Assembly (NCBI GenBank): GCA_050176585.1
Contig: JBFXHX010000053.1
Coordinates: 1 to 22,190 of the forward strand
Length of the DNA: 22,190 nucleotides
Source of the DNA: CAYYWP01 sp050176585
Lineage (GTDB): Bacteria > Desulfobacterota > Binatia > HRBIN30 > CADEER01
Direction: 5' to 3'
The notes beneath the pieces were generated by a model. It saw only the letters and a program-made list of their open reading frames with translations. It ran no database searches and was not told where the DNA came from. Positions 1 to 7,045 of this stretch are shown piece after piece (positions within the stretch are counted from its first letter, which is position 1; every line of letters starts with the position of its first letter). Position numbers and translations under genes: made by a program.

Positions 1-287
1 GGCCGGTCGTAAAATGCAACGTACCGAAGCGCGGCTGGATCGGCGGCGTCGGCGGTTGTCCGAACGTGGGCGGCATCTGCATCGGCTGTACGATGCCGGG
101 ATTTCCCGACAAGTTCATGCCGTTCATGGACGAGCCACCGGGCGCGAAACTGTCCACCAAGGGGGTGCGCCTGTGGGGCGCGGCACTGCGCACGCTGCGC
201 AAATTCACCCTCGACACGTTGGACGAGGAGCCGCGCTGGCGACGGCCGGGTCACGAGCTGAAGACCGGATATCAGCCGCCCTGGTAA
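1..287 (+). CDS. hhyS: [NiFe]-hydrogenase small subunit, group 1h, 3' part only
   Basis: This is the C-terminal 94 residues of the electron-transferring small subunit; the 5' part lies outside the window and the reading phase starts at base 3. The visible part carries the iron-sulfur ligands of the medial/distal cluster region: KCN near residue 5, GGCPNVGG, then CIGC followed by the family signature TMPGFPDKFMPF. After it comes a short polar tail ending GYQPPW. Unlike membrane-anchored group 1 small subunits there is no C-terminal hydrophobic helix, which fits the group 1h type. The proximal cluster ligands and any twin-arginine signal would be upstream and cannot be judged. It is followed after 54 bases by the large subunit, its obligate partner. 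Identification as a hydrogenase small subunit is secure; the 1h assignment rests mainly on hhyL and the neighbours. Confidence 0.93.
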   Translation, partial: PVVKCNVPKRGWIGGVGGCPNVGGICIGCTMPGFPDKFMPFMDEPPGAKLSTKGVRLWGAALRTLRKFTLDTLDEEPRWRRPGHELKTGYQPPW

Positions 288-324
288 GCCGTTCGGCGAT
301 TCAAGCGCAACCGAGCCGAGCTCG

Positions 325-333
325 AAAGGAGGT
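325..333 (+). promoter_or_regulatory. Strong ribosome binding site of hhyL
   Basis: AAAGGAGGT lies 8 bases before the ATG at 342. It is a near-perfect Shine-Dalgarno sequence, the strongest in the operon, and fixes the start of the large subunit. It predicts high translation of the catalytic subunit compared with the accessory genes, most of which start in overlaps with weak or no Shine-Dalgarno sequence. Confidence 0.85.
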
Positions 334-341
334 CTCGCGCA

Positions 342-2114
342 ATGGCAGCAGCAACCCAGACGACCAACGGCCTGGTCGAAATGAATTGGGACCCGATCAC
401 TCGGATCGTCGGCAGCCTCGGCATCTATACCAAGATCGATTTCGGCACGAAGCGCGTGGCCGAGTGCCACAGCACATCGTCGATTTTCCGCGGGTACAGC
501 ATCTTCATGAAGGGCAAGGACCCGCGCGACGCGCACTTCATCACCAGCCGCATCTGCGGCATCTGCGGAGACAACCACTGCACCTGTTCGGTGTACGCGC
601 AGAACATGGCCTACGGGGTGAGACCTCCGCACCTCGGCGAGTGGATCATCAACCTCGGCGAGGCCGCCGAGTACATGTTCGATCACAACATCTTTCAGGA
701 GAACCTGGTCGCAGTCGATTTCTGCGAACGCATGGTGCGCGAGACGAACCCCGGCGTGTGGGAACAGGCCGTCAAGACGGAAGCTCCGCAGGCGGCCGCG
801 CACGGCTATCGCACGATCGGTGACATCATGAAGGCGGTGAACCCGCTCGAGGGCGAGTTCTATCGCGAGGCATTGCAGGTGAGCCGCTATACGCGCGAGA
901 TGTTTTGCTTGATGGAGGGCCGCCACGTCCATCCCTCCACGCTCTATCCCGGCGGCGTCGGCACCACGGCAACGGTGCAGCTGTTCACGGACTATTACAC
1001 GCGCCTCATGCGGTACGTGGAGTTCTTGAAGCGCGCCGTGCCCATGCACGACGACCTGTTCAACTTCTTCTACGAGGCGCTGCCCGGCTACGAAGAAGTG
1101 GGCAAGCGCCGCATCCTCCTCGGCTGCTGGGGAGCGTTCCAGGATCCGGAGGTCTGTAACTTCGAGTACGGTGACATGACCAAGTGGGGCCAGGCGATGT
1201 ACGTCACGCCCGGCATCGTCGTCGATGGCCAACTGGTCACCACCGATCTCGTAAAGATCAACCTCGGCATCCGCATCTTGCTCGGCAGCTCGTACTACGA
1301 GGACTGGGAAGACCAGGAGATGTTCGTCACGCGCGATCCGCTGGGAAATCCGGTCGACCGCCGCCATCCGTGGAACCAACACACGATTCCGAAGCCGCAA
1401 CGGCGTGATTTCGACGATAAATACACCTGGGTGATGTCGCCGCGCTGGTTCGACGGCAAGGATCATCTCGCCCTGGATACCGGCGGCGGGCCGATCGCGC
1501 GCCTGTGGGCGACCGCTCTCGCTGGACGGGTCGACATCGGATTCGTGAAGGCCACGGGCCACAGCGTCGTAATCAATATGCCCAAGAGCGCGACCCGCGG
1601 GCCCGTCACCTTCGAGTGGAAGATCCCCGAATGGTCCAACACCATCGAGCGCGACCGGGCGCGCACCTATTTCCAAGCGTACGCGTGTGGCTGCGCGCTG
1701 CATTTCATCGAACAGGCGCTAAACGAGGTCCGCTCCGGCCGCACCAAGACCTGGGAGCCGTTCACAGTGCCCGAAGAGGGGATCGGTTGCGGGTTCACCG
1801 AGGCGGTGCGGGGCGTCCTTTCGCACCACATGGTGATCCGCGGCGGGAAAATCGCCAATTACCACCCCTACCCGCCGACGCCATGGAACGCGAACCCGCG
1901 CGACGTCTACGGCACGCCCGGTCCGTACGAAGACGCGGTGCAAAACACGCCGATCTTTGAAGAGAATCCAGCGGGGGACAAGTTTAAAGGCATCGACATC
2001 ATGCGCACGGTACGCAGCTTCGATCCCTGCCTGCCCTGCGGCGTGCACATGTACCTCGGCAACGGTCGCGTGCTGCAGAAGATGCACTCGCCGGCGATGT
2101 TGAACACACCGTAG
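342..2114 (+). CDS. hhyL: [NiFe]-hydrogenase large (catalytic) subunit, group 1h high-affinity type
   Basis: This 590-residue protein holds the NiFe centre that oxidises H2. The L1 motif is RICGICGDNH (Cys72, Cys75, His79) and the L2 motif is DPCLPCGVH (Cys563, Cys566, His569), so all four nickel/iron cysteines are present. The RICGICGDNH/DPCLPCGVH form, together with the gene context, matches group 1h enzymes such as mycobacterial Hyd2 and the R. eutropha actinobacterial-type hydrogenase, which scavenge H2 at trace levels in air. After His569 there is a 21-residue C-terminal peptide starting MYLG, which the endopeptidase encoded at 5766-6344 should remove once the metal centre is in place. 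The start is fixed by a perfect Shine-Dalgarno. The mature subunit pairs with HhyS. Group assignment is from memory of family motifs, not from a tree. Confidence 0.97.
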   Translation: MAAATQTTNGLVEMNWDPITRIVGSLGIYTKIDFGTKRVAECHSTSSIFRGYSIFMKGKDPRDAHFITSRICGICGDNHCTCSVYAQNMAYGVRPPHLGEWIINLGEAAEYMFDHNIFQENLVAVDFCERMVRETNPGVWEQAVKTEAPQAAAHGYRTIGDIMKAVNPLEGEFYREALQVSRYTREMFCLMEGRHVHPSTLYPGGVGTTATVQLFTDYYTRLMRYVEFLKRAVPMHDDLFNFFYEALPGYEEVGKRRILLGCWGAFQDPEVCNFEYGDMTKWGQAMYVTPGIVVDGQLVTTDLVKINLGIRILLGSSYYEDWEDQEMFVTRDPLGNPVDRRHPWNQHTIPKPQRRDFDDKYTWVMSPRWFDGKDHLALDTGGGPIARLWATALAGRVDIGFVKATGHSVVINMPKSATRGPVTFEWKIPEWSNTIERDRARTYFQAYACGCALHFIEQALNEVRSGRTKTWEPFTVPEEGIGCGFTEAVRGVLSHHMVIRGGKIANYHPYPPTPWNANPRDVYGTPGPYEDAVQNTPIFEENPAGDKFKGIDIMRTVRSFDPCLPCGVHMYLGNGRVLQKMHSPAMLNTP

Positions 2115-2121
2115 CGCGGCG

Positions 2122-2142
2122 GTGCCCCGTCGTGCGGGGCGC
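2122..2142 (+). other. GC-rich hairpin between hhyL and hhyE
   Basis: GTGCCCCG pairs with CGGGGCGC across a 5-base loop (TCGTG), giving an 8-bp stem with one G-U pair. It starts 7 bases after the hhyL stop and ends 42 bases before the likely hhyE start. There is no T-tract, so it is not a classical intrinsic terminator. A role as processing site, 3'-end stabiliser of the hhySL transcript or partial attenuator is inference. Confidence 0.55.
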
Positions 2143-2184
2143 ACGCGGCGCCGGTCCATCACCGCGCGCCGCGAAAAGGAACCA

Positions 2185-3057
2185 ATGGCCCAGGAGCGAG
2201 ATCTGCAGCAGGTCGGCAGCCGCATCGAGCACCTCCTTGCCGAGGTGCGCTCGATGGTGAGCCCGCCCGCCTGGGCGCGCGTCGACCAGCTCGTCCGCTC
2301 GATCCTCGAGCTCTACGGAGATGGTCTCCGCCAGATCGTCTCCGCACTGGGCGAAGAAGAGCTCGCCGCCGCGGAGCTGCGCGCCCGCGTGCTCAGTGAT
2401 CCACTGGTGGTGAGCCTGCTACTGCTCCACGGCCTGCACCCGCAGGATCTGCCGACGCGCGTACGGATCGCCCTGGAGCGCGTGCGGCCGTATCTGGGTT
2501 CGCACGGCGGCGATGTCGAGCTGTTGAGCGCGGACGAACAGAGCGGCGTCGTACGGCTGCGCATGACCGGCAGCTGTGACGGGTGCCCCTCCTCCATGAT
2601 CACGCTGAAGCTGGCGATCGAAGGCGCCGTGCGCGAGCTGGCGCCGGACGTGCTGAGCATACAGGTGGGCGGGCTCGATTTGGCCCGGGCGACCGCGGAA
2701 CCGGAGCCGCGCGAGAGCGGGCACGCGGGGGAAGCGGACTCCTCAGCCTGGGTGGCGCTGGAACAAGTGCCCGAGCTGGCTCCGGGGCGGTTGACCGCGG
2801 CGGACGTCCACGGCGCGCGCATCGTGCTCTGCAGGGTGGCGGAGCGGCTCTACGCCTACCGCAACGGCTGTCCGTCGTGCGGATCGGCGATCGACGGCGC
2901 ACGCCTCGATGGCGAGCGGCTGACCTGTCCGTGCTGCGGGCACGGCTTTGATGTGCGCCGCGCCGGCCGCTCCGTCGAGGGCCGCGAACTGCACCTCGAC
3001 CCGTTGCCGCTGCTGCAGGAGCGGGGAGGTGTGCGCATCGCGTTTCCGGCGTCATGA
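2185..3057 (+). CDS. hhyE: HhyE-like iron-sulfur protein: NifU C-terminal domain plus Rieske-like domain
   Basis: This is a 290-residue protein. Residues about 90-165 form a NifU-type domain with the cluster-binding pair Cys131/Cys134 in GSCDGCPSSM. Residues about 195-285 align with a Rieske fold (ending TCPCCGHGFDVRRAGR), but the Rieske histidines are missing. Cys229 and Cys248 sit at the expected 19-residue spacing, while the two histidine positions are Ser231 and Cys251; Cys232, Cys250 and His253 are extra candidates. A homologous iron-sulfur gene follows hhySL in mycobacteria (HhyE), where it is proposed to carry electrons from the hydrogenase to the respiratory chain. The ATG at 2185 is chosen because AAAAGGA lies just before it; an in-frame GTG at 2122 would run through the hairpin and give an Arg-rich extension. 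The stop overlaps the next start (ATGA). An iron-sulfur assembly role is the alternative. Confidence 0.85.
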   Translation: MAQERDLQQVGSRIEHLLAEVRSMVSPPAWARVDQLVRSILELYGDGLRQIVSALGEEELAAAELRARVLSDPLVVSLLLLHGLHPQDLPTRVRIALERVRPYLGSHGGDVELLSADEQSGVVRLRMTGSCDGCPSSMITLKLAIEGAVRELAPDVLSIQVGGLDLARATAEPEPRESGHAGEADSSAWVALEQVPELAPGRLTAADVHGARIVLCRVAERLYAYRNGCPSCGSAIDGARLDGERLTCPCCGHGFDVRRAGRSVEGRELHLDPLPLLQERGGVRIAFPAS

Positions 3058-3725
3058 ACGACCACGACGGCATACCCCGCGAGCCCTCTCCCGCTCGCCC
3101 ACTGGCGGCGCTCGAACGCTTGCTCAAGCGCGGGCGCAGCGTACAGGCCGGCGAGGTCTGCGAGATGTGCGCGGCGCCGATCCCGGATGATCACCCGCAC
3201 GTGGTGAACGTCGAGACCCGGAACCTCCTCTGTAGCTGCCGCGCGTGCCACCTGTTGTTCACCTCCCCCGGCGCCGCGGGCGGGAAGTTCCGCGCTGTGC
3301 CCGAACACTACCACCGCGCCCCATCGTTCCAGCTCTCCGGTGCGCTCTGGGACGAATTTGAAATCCCGGTCCGCGTCGCGTTCTTCTTCTTCAACTCCGC
3401 GCTCGGCCGGGTGGTGGCTTTTTACCCCAGCCCGGCCGGCGCGACCGAATCGACGCTCCCGCTCGATGCCTGGCAGTCGCTGCTGCAAGCGAATCCCTTC
3501 TTGCGCACCCTCCGGCCCGACGTCGAGGCGCTCCTCGTGTACGGCGGCCGCGATCAGGCATTCGACTGTTTCGTCGTCCCCATCGCCGCCTGTTACGAGC
3601 TGACGGGAATCGTCAAGCGCCACTGGAGGGGCTTCGATGGGGGGCAAGACGCGTGGCGGGCGATCGAGGTGTTCGTCTCCGCGCTCTGCGCCAAAAGCGC
3701 ACCCATGGTGGAAGGTGCGCCGTGA
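3054..3725 (+). CDS. Hydrogenase-cluster protein with Cys-rich metal site (DUF5947-like)
   Basis: This 223-residue soluble protein has no assigned function. From memory it resembles the family called DUF5947, found beside group 1h hydrogenases. Residues 36-66 form a compact metal-site candidate: Cys36 and Cys39 in CEMC, His47 and His49 in DDHPHV, then CSCRACH with Cys60, Cys62, Cys65 and His66. The pattern resembles a zinc ribbon or rubredoxin-like knuckle. The rest looks like a mixed alpha/beta domain with a hydrophobic VRVAFFFFNS strand near residue 110. The start overlaps the hhyE stop by four bases (ATGA) with no clear Shine-Dalgarno, which implies translational coupling. Position directly after the Rieske-like gene suggests a role in assembling or docking the hydrogenase electron chain; that is inference. 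Confidence 0.85.
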   Translation: MNDHDGIPREPSPARPLAALERLLKRGRSVQAGEVCEMCAAPIPDDHPHVVNVETRNLLCSCRACHLLFTSPGAAGGKFRAVPEHYHRAPSFQLSGALWDEFEIPVRVAFFFFNSALGRVVAFYPSPAGATESTLPLDAWQSLLQANPFLRTLRPDVEALLVYGGRDQAFDCFVVPIAACYELTGIVKRHWRGFDGGQDAWRAIEVFVSALCAKSAPMVEGAP

Positions 3726-4357
3726 GCGAGATCGCATTCGCCGTCACCGGCGCTGCCCCGGAGCGCTTCGCGGCCGTGCCGACCATTGCCTTCGATCTAC
3801 AACTGGAGAGCATGGGTCAGGTCGTTCATTCGATCGCGCTGCATTGTCAGATTCGCTTCGAGCCACAGCGTCGCCGCTACTCGGACGCGGAGCAGGCGCG
3901 GCTGCGCGACCTGTTCGGGGAGACGCCGCGCTGGGGAGATACGCTCAAACCGTTCCTGTGGACGCACGTGTCGGCCACCCTAGCCGGCTTCACCGAGTGC
4001 ACGCCTGCCGTTCTGTCGGTGCCGTGCACGTACGATCTCGAGGTCGCCGGCGCGAAGTACCTGCACTCGCTGGACGACGGCGAAATCCCCCTCCTTTTTC
4101 TGTTTAGCGGCACGGTATTTTCCAAGGGCGCGGCCGGGTTGCAGCTGACGCAACTGTCCTGGCACCGCGACGCGAGGTATCGCCTACCGGTAGCGGTCTG
4201 GCGGCAGCTCATGGACCTGTACTTCCCGAACTCCGGGTGGCTCCGCCTGCGGCGCGACACGCTCGATGCGCTGTTGCGCTTCAAAGCGCGCCGCGTCCTC
4301 ACCACCTGGGATGAGACAGTCGGCGCGTTGCTGGAGCAGGCCGGGGAAGCGCGGTGA
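3722..4357 (+). CDS. Hydrogenase-cluster protein of unknown function (DUF6084-like)
   Basis: This is a 211-residue protein with no signal peptide, no membrane helix and no recognisable catalytic motif. From memory it resembles DUF6084, another family confined to group 1h hydrogenase clusters. The N-terminal half is strand-rich (TIAFDLQLES, IHSIALHCQIRFE-like segments) and then reads TPRWGDTLKPFLWTHVSA and a FLFSGTVFSKG turn; the C-terminal third is helical and rich in Arg and Leu. The start is taken as the GTG at 3722, which overlaps the upstream stop (GTGA) and is preceded by GGAAGG. An earlier in-frame start would only read back into the previous gene. Its job is unknown; tight coupling with its neighbours suggests stoichiometric production with them. 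Confidence 0.83.
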   Translation: MSEIAFAVTGAAPERFAAVPTIAFDLQLESMGQVVHSIALHCQIRFEPQRRRYSDAEQARLRDLFGETPRWGDTLKPFLWTHVSATLAGFTECTPAVLSVPCTYDLEVAGAKYLHSLDDGEIPLLFLFSGTVFSKGAAGLQLTQLSWHRDARYRLPVAVWRQLMDLYFPNSGWLRLRRDTLDALLRFKARRVLTTWDETVGALLEQAGEAR

Positions 4358-5769
4358 TGATCTTCGAACGCGCGCGCCAGGTGGCGGACACGGTGCTCTA
4401 CGAAGGCTACGTCTTGTATCCGTACCGCGCCTCCGCGCGCAAAAACCAGGTGCGCTGGCAGTTCGGCATCGTCGCACCGCAGCGCTGGAGCGAGACCGGC
4501 GGTTGCGAGCCGTGGTGGATGCAGACCGAGTGCCTGCTCGAATTCGCTCCGGGGGCCAGAGAGGCGCGGGTCACCGGCAAGATCCGGTTCCTGCAATTGC
4601 AAACACGGACAATCGAGAAAGTCCTCGACGCGGCAGAAGGCCGCTTCGAGCCGGTGCCATCGCTCGAGGTCGATGGCCGGCTCTGGTTGACGTGGGACGA
4701 GGCGGTAGAGTGCGAAGTCGATTTCACCGAACCAGTTCCGCGAGACGCAGCGGCCGCTGGCGAGCGCGCGGTGCCGTTCTCGATCCCCTCAGCGCGCGAG
4801 ATCGAGGAGATCCGCGCCACCTCGGGCGCTCTAGCCGCCCGCTGCGTGCGCGAGCGCTGGGCACTGGCCGGCCAGCTCTACATCCATACGGCGCCCGGCG
4901 TCCCGAGCGGGCGCGCGCCGGTGCTGGCATCTCCGCTACAGGAGGCCGCGGCGGCGACCATTCGCGTCCGCGTAGAAAATTTGACGCCGTGGGCTGCACC
5001 CGGCAGCCCGCGAAGCGCGGCGCTACGCTTCTCCTTCATCGGCGTGCACACCCTGGTCGCGCTCGAGGGCGGCGCCTTCATCTCGCTGCTCGAACCGCCC
5101 GCATGGGCACGCGCGGCGGCCGCCGCCTGTGCGAACGTGCGCACGTGGCCCGTGCTGATCGGCGCTCGGGGCGCGCGCGATGGAATCCTGTCCTCGCCGA
5201 TCATCCTTTACGACTATCCAGAGATCGCACCGGAGAGCCCGGGCGATCTGTTCGACGCGACCGAGATCGACGAGATCCTCACCCTCCGCACGCTGACCCT
5301 CACCGATGAAGAACAGCGCGAGGCACGGGCCACCGACGCGCGCGCCGCGGCGATCCTCGACCGGGTTGCGACGATGCCGCCCGAGGTGCTCGATCGTCTG
5401 CACGGTGCGCTACGGTACGTGCGCGCGGACGCACCGCAACCACCCGACCCGACCCCGGCGCCGGCGTGGTGGGATCCGGGCGCCGACGCCTCGGTCGCTC
5501 CGGATACCGACTGCATCGACGTGCACGGCGTGCCGGTCTCCAAAGGCAGTCGTGTCCGCCTCCGGCCTGGCGCGCGGCGGGCCGATGCGCAGGACATGTT
5601 CCTCGCCGGCCGCACCGCGACCGTGGAAGGCGTGTTCTTCGATGTCGAGCAGCGCAGTTATCTCGCCGTGACGCTCGACGCCGATCCCGCGGCGGACCTC
5701 TTTCAATGGCACGGCCGCTATCTCTACTTCGCTCCCGACGAGGTGGAGCCGCTGGAAGCCCGCGAATGA
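4357..5769 (+). CDS. Uncharacterised hydrogenase-cluster protein, 470 residues, with SH3-like C-terminal domain
   Basis: No known enzyme family is recognised. The protein has no signal peptide or membrane helix. Residues about 1-370 look like a mixed alpha/beta body, with a region containing ENLTPW and FIGVHTLVAL that reads like repeated beta-sheet. A Pro-rich linker near residues 365-375 (PQPPDPTPAPAWW) joins a C-terminal part of about 90 residues (VSKGSRVRLRPGARRADAQ onward, ending near YLYFAPDEVEPLE) that has the look of a small SH3-type barrel. The start is the ATG at 4357, sharing its first base with the upstream stop (TGATG); the GTG at 4354 would add one residue. The stop overlaps the protease start (ATGA). 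Homologues are expected only in group 1h clusters. A scaffold or maturation role is inference. Confidence 0.85.
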   Translation: MIFERARQVADTVLYEGYVLYPYRASARKNQVRWQFGIVAPQRWSETGGCEPWWMQTECLLEFAPGAREARVTGKIRFLQLQTRTIEKVLDAAEGRFEPVPSLEVDGRLWLTWDEAVECEVDFTEPVPRDAAAAGERAVPFSIPSAREIEEIRATSGALAARCVRERWALAGQLYIHTAPGVPSGRAPVLASPLQEAAAATIRVRVENLTPWAAPGSPRSAALRFSFIGVHTLVALEGGAFISLLEPPAWARAAAAACANVRTWPVLIGARGARDGILSSPIILYDYPEIAPESPGDLFDATEIDEILTLRTLTLTDEEQREARATDARAAAILDRVATMPPEVLDRLHGALRYVRADAPQPPDPTPAPAWWDPGADASVAPDTDCIDVHGVPVSKGSRVRLRPGARRADAQDMFLAGRTATVEGVFFDVEQRSYLAVTLDADPAADLFQWHGRYLYFAPDEVEPLEARE

Positions 5770-6344
5770 GTGCGAAGATCCTCGTGGCGGGGCTCGGCAA
5801 TATCTTTCTGGGCGACGACGGTTTCGGCGTCGAAGTCGCGCGCAGGCTCCGCTCCGAGCCGCTGGCGCGTACCGTGCACGTCGAGGACTTCGGCATCCGC
5901 GGCGTCCACCTCGTTTATCAGCTCCTCGACGGGTACGACGCCGTCATCCTGATCGATGCCGTGGCGCGCGGCGGCCCGCCCGGTACGCTCTATCTGCTGG
6001 AACCCGATATCGGTGGCGCAAAACAGGGCGTCGCGGCGGACGCGCACGACATGGATCCCGAGTCCGTTCTGCACGCGGTCAGAGCGCTCGGCGGCAGGAT
6101 CGGGCGAGTGTTGCTCCTCGGCTGTGAAGTCGCCGACACGCACGAGCACATCGGGCTTAGCGACGGTGTCGAATGCGCGGTACCCGAAGCGATGCGCATG
6201 ATCCGGAACGCCATCGGAGATCTATTCGCGGCGGAGCGCATCGGAGACTTCGATGACGCGGGCGCGCGAGCCGGCGACCCGCCCTCGCGCCCCGCGCAGT
6301 CGCGCAGCGCGAGCCCCGCCGCGGCTCGCGCAAAGGAGGAATGA
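5766..6344 (+). CDS. Hydrogenase maturation endopeptidase (HupD/HybD family)
   Basis: This 192-residue protein is the C-terminal processing protease of the large subunit. The fold signature ILVAGLGNIFLGDDGFGVEVA is present. Residues equivalent to the nickel-sensing ligands of E. coli HybD (Glu16, Asp62, His93) are Asp18 (GDDGFG), Asp64 (LIDAV) and His94 (DAHDMDP). It should cleave HhyL after His569 once nickel is inserted. The last 30 residues are Pro/Ser/Ala-rich and look disordered, an extension beyond the usual 160-170 residues. The start is the ATG at 5766, which overlaps the previous stop by four bases; reading further back would merely run through the preceding gene. It is followed by a strong Shine-Dalgarno (AAAGGAGGA) for the tiny membrane peptide. 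Confidence 0.93.
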   Translation: MSAKILVAGLGNIFLGDDGFGVEVARRLRSEPLARTVHVEDFGIRGVHLVYQLLDGYDAVILIDAVARGGPPGTLYLLEPDIGGAKQGVAADAHDMDPESVLHAVRALGGRIGRVLLLGCEVADTHEHIGLSDGVECAVPEAMRMIRNAIGDLFAAERIGDFDDAGARAGDPPSRPAQSRSASPAAARAKEE

Positions 6345-6347
6345 GCG

Positions 6348-6449
6348 ATGGCACGAGTGTTTGTGACGCTGTTGGCGATCGGGGCGGTGTATATGGTAGT
6401 GACGTCGGTGCCGGATATCGTGCGCTATATCAAGATCCGCGGGATGTGA
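6348..6449 (+). CDS. 33-residue single-helix membrane peptide (DUF6893-like)
   Basis: This short gene starts at the ATG at 6348, 7 bases after AAAGGAGGA (6332-6340). The peptide begins MARVFVTLLAIGAV, forms one hydrophobic helix over residues about 4-20 and ends in a positively charged tail PDIVRYIKIRGM. From memory it matches the small family named DUF6893, found beside group 1h hydrogenases. The hydrogenase subunits lack a membrane anchor and no cytochrome b gene is present, so this peptide is a candidate for tethering the soluble enzyme or its electron acceptor to the membrane. That role is inference. A competing ATG at 6341 in another frame would give a low-complexity 111-residue product and is less well placed after the Shine-Dalgarno. 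Confidence 0.82.
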   Translation: MARVFVTLLAIGAVYMVVTSVPDIVRYIKIRGM

Positions 6450-6492
6450 GCTCGACTCCGCGCGCAATGCGACGGAGAGGCAAGAGGCGCCC

Positions 6493-7005
6493 TTGGCTCG
6501 CTACGAGATCATACCGGAGCGCTCGCCGCTCGCGGCCGAGGCCCGGTCCAGCGTACATCCGATCCGCGTGGAAGCGACTGGCTTCCAGGGCTATCTCGAC
6601 CTCGAGCTCGCCGACGGGCGCCTTGACCTCGCGGCTCCGGTGGGAGGGCATGTGGAGTTTCCGGCCGATCGCGTGAAGACCGGCAACCGGTTGTACGATT
6701 ACGAGTTAGACCGCCGGTTGGACGTGCGCAGGTATCCGCGCATGACGGGCGATGTGCGCGAGATACGCCCACGGGTCGGCGGGAACGGCTACCGCATGCG
6801 CGGCGATCTGACCTTCCACGGCGTGACGCGGAGCGTCGAGGGCGACCTGCGGGTCCGCCCGCTGGACGAGCATATGATCGAGGTGGAAGGCGAGTTACAG
6901 CTCGACATGCGCGATTTCGGGCTCGAGCCGCCGAAGCTTCTGATGCTGCGGGTCCATCCGGACGTGCGCGTGCGGGCGCGCGCCATCGCGAAGCGCGCGT
7001 CCTAG
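6493..7005 (+). CDS. YceI-family (lipocalin-like) protein without signal peptide
   Basis: This is a 170-residue protein. The order of motifs is that of YceI: an N-terminal YEIIPERS strand, then VGGHVEFPADRVKTG, YPRMTGDVREIRP, and GDLTFHGVTRSVEGDLRV, a hallmark YceI segment, ending with a DFGLEPPKLLMLRV barrel strand. YceI proteins form an elongated beta-barrel that binds isoprenoid chains such as polyprenyl quinones. Most are exported, but here the barrel begins directly after the start, so the protein should stay in the cytoplasm where group 1h hydrogenases sit. The start is a TTG at 6493 preceded by AAGAGG; no in-frame ATG precedes it after the upstream stop. A quinone-handling role for the hydrogenase is an attractive inference from the context. 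Confidence 0.85.
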   Translation: MARYEIIPERSPLAAEARSSVHPIRVEATGFQGYLDLELADGRLDLAAPVGGHVEFPADRVKTGNRLYDYELDRRLDVRRYPRMTGDVREIRPRVGGNGYRMRGDLTFHGVTRSVEGDLRVRPLDEHMIEVEGELQLDMRDFGLEPPKLLMLRVHPDVRVRARAIAKRAS

Positions 7006-7045
7006 CGCCTGTGCGTATGCCCGCCCCCGATCCAGGAGCGCGATG

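Noticed and set aside
2122..2184. An upstream GTG start that would extend the HhyE-like protein by 21 residues
   Set aside because: The extension is Arg-rich, lies on the hairpin, and the ATG at 2185 has a good Shine-Dalgarno.
6341..6676. A frame starting at the ATG that overlaps the protease stop
   Set aside because: It would be out of frame with both the 33-residue peptide and the YceI gene and encodes low-complexity sequence; the ATG at 6348 is better spaced from the Shine-Dalgarno.
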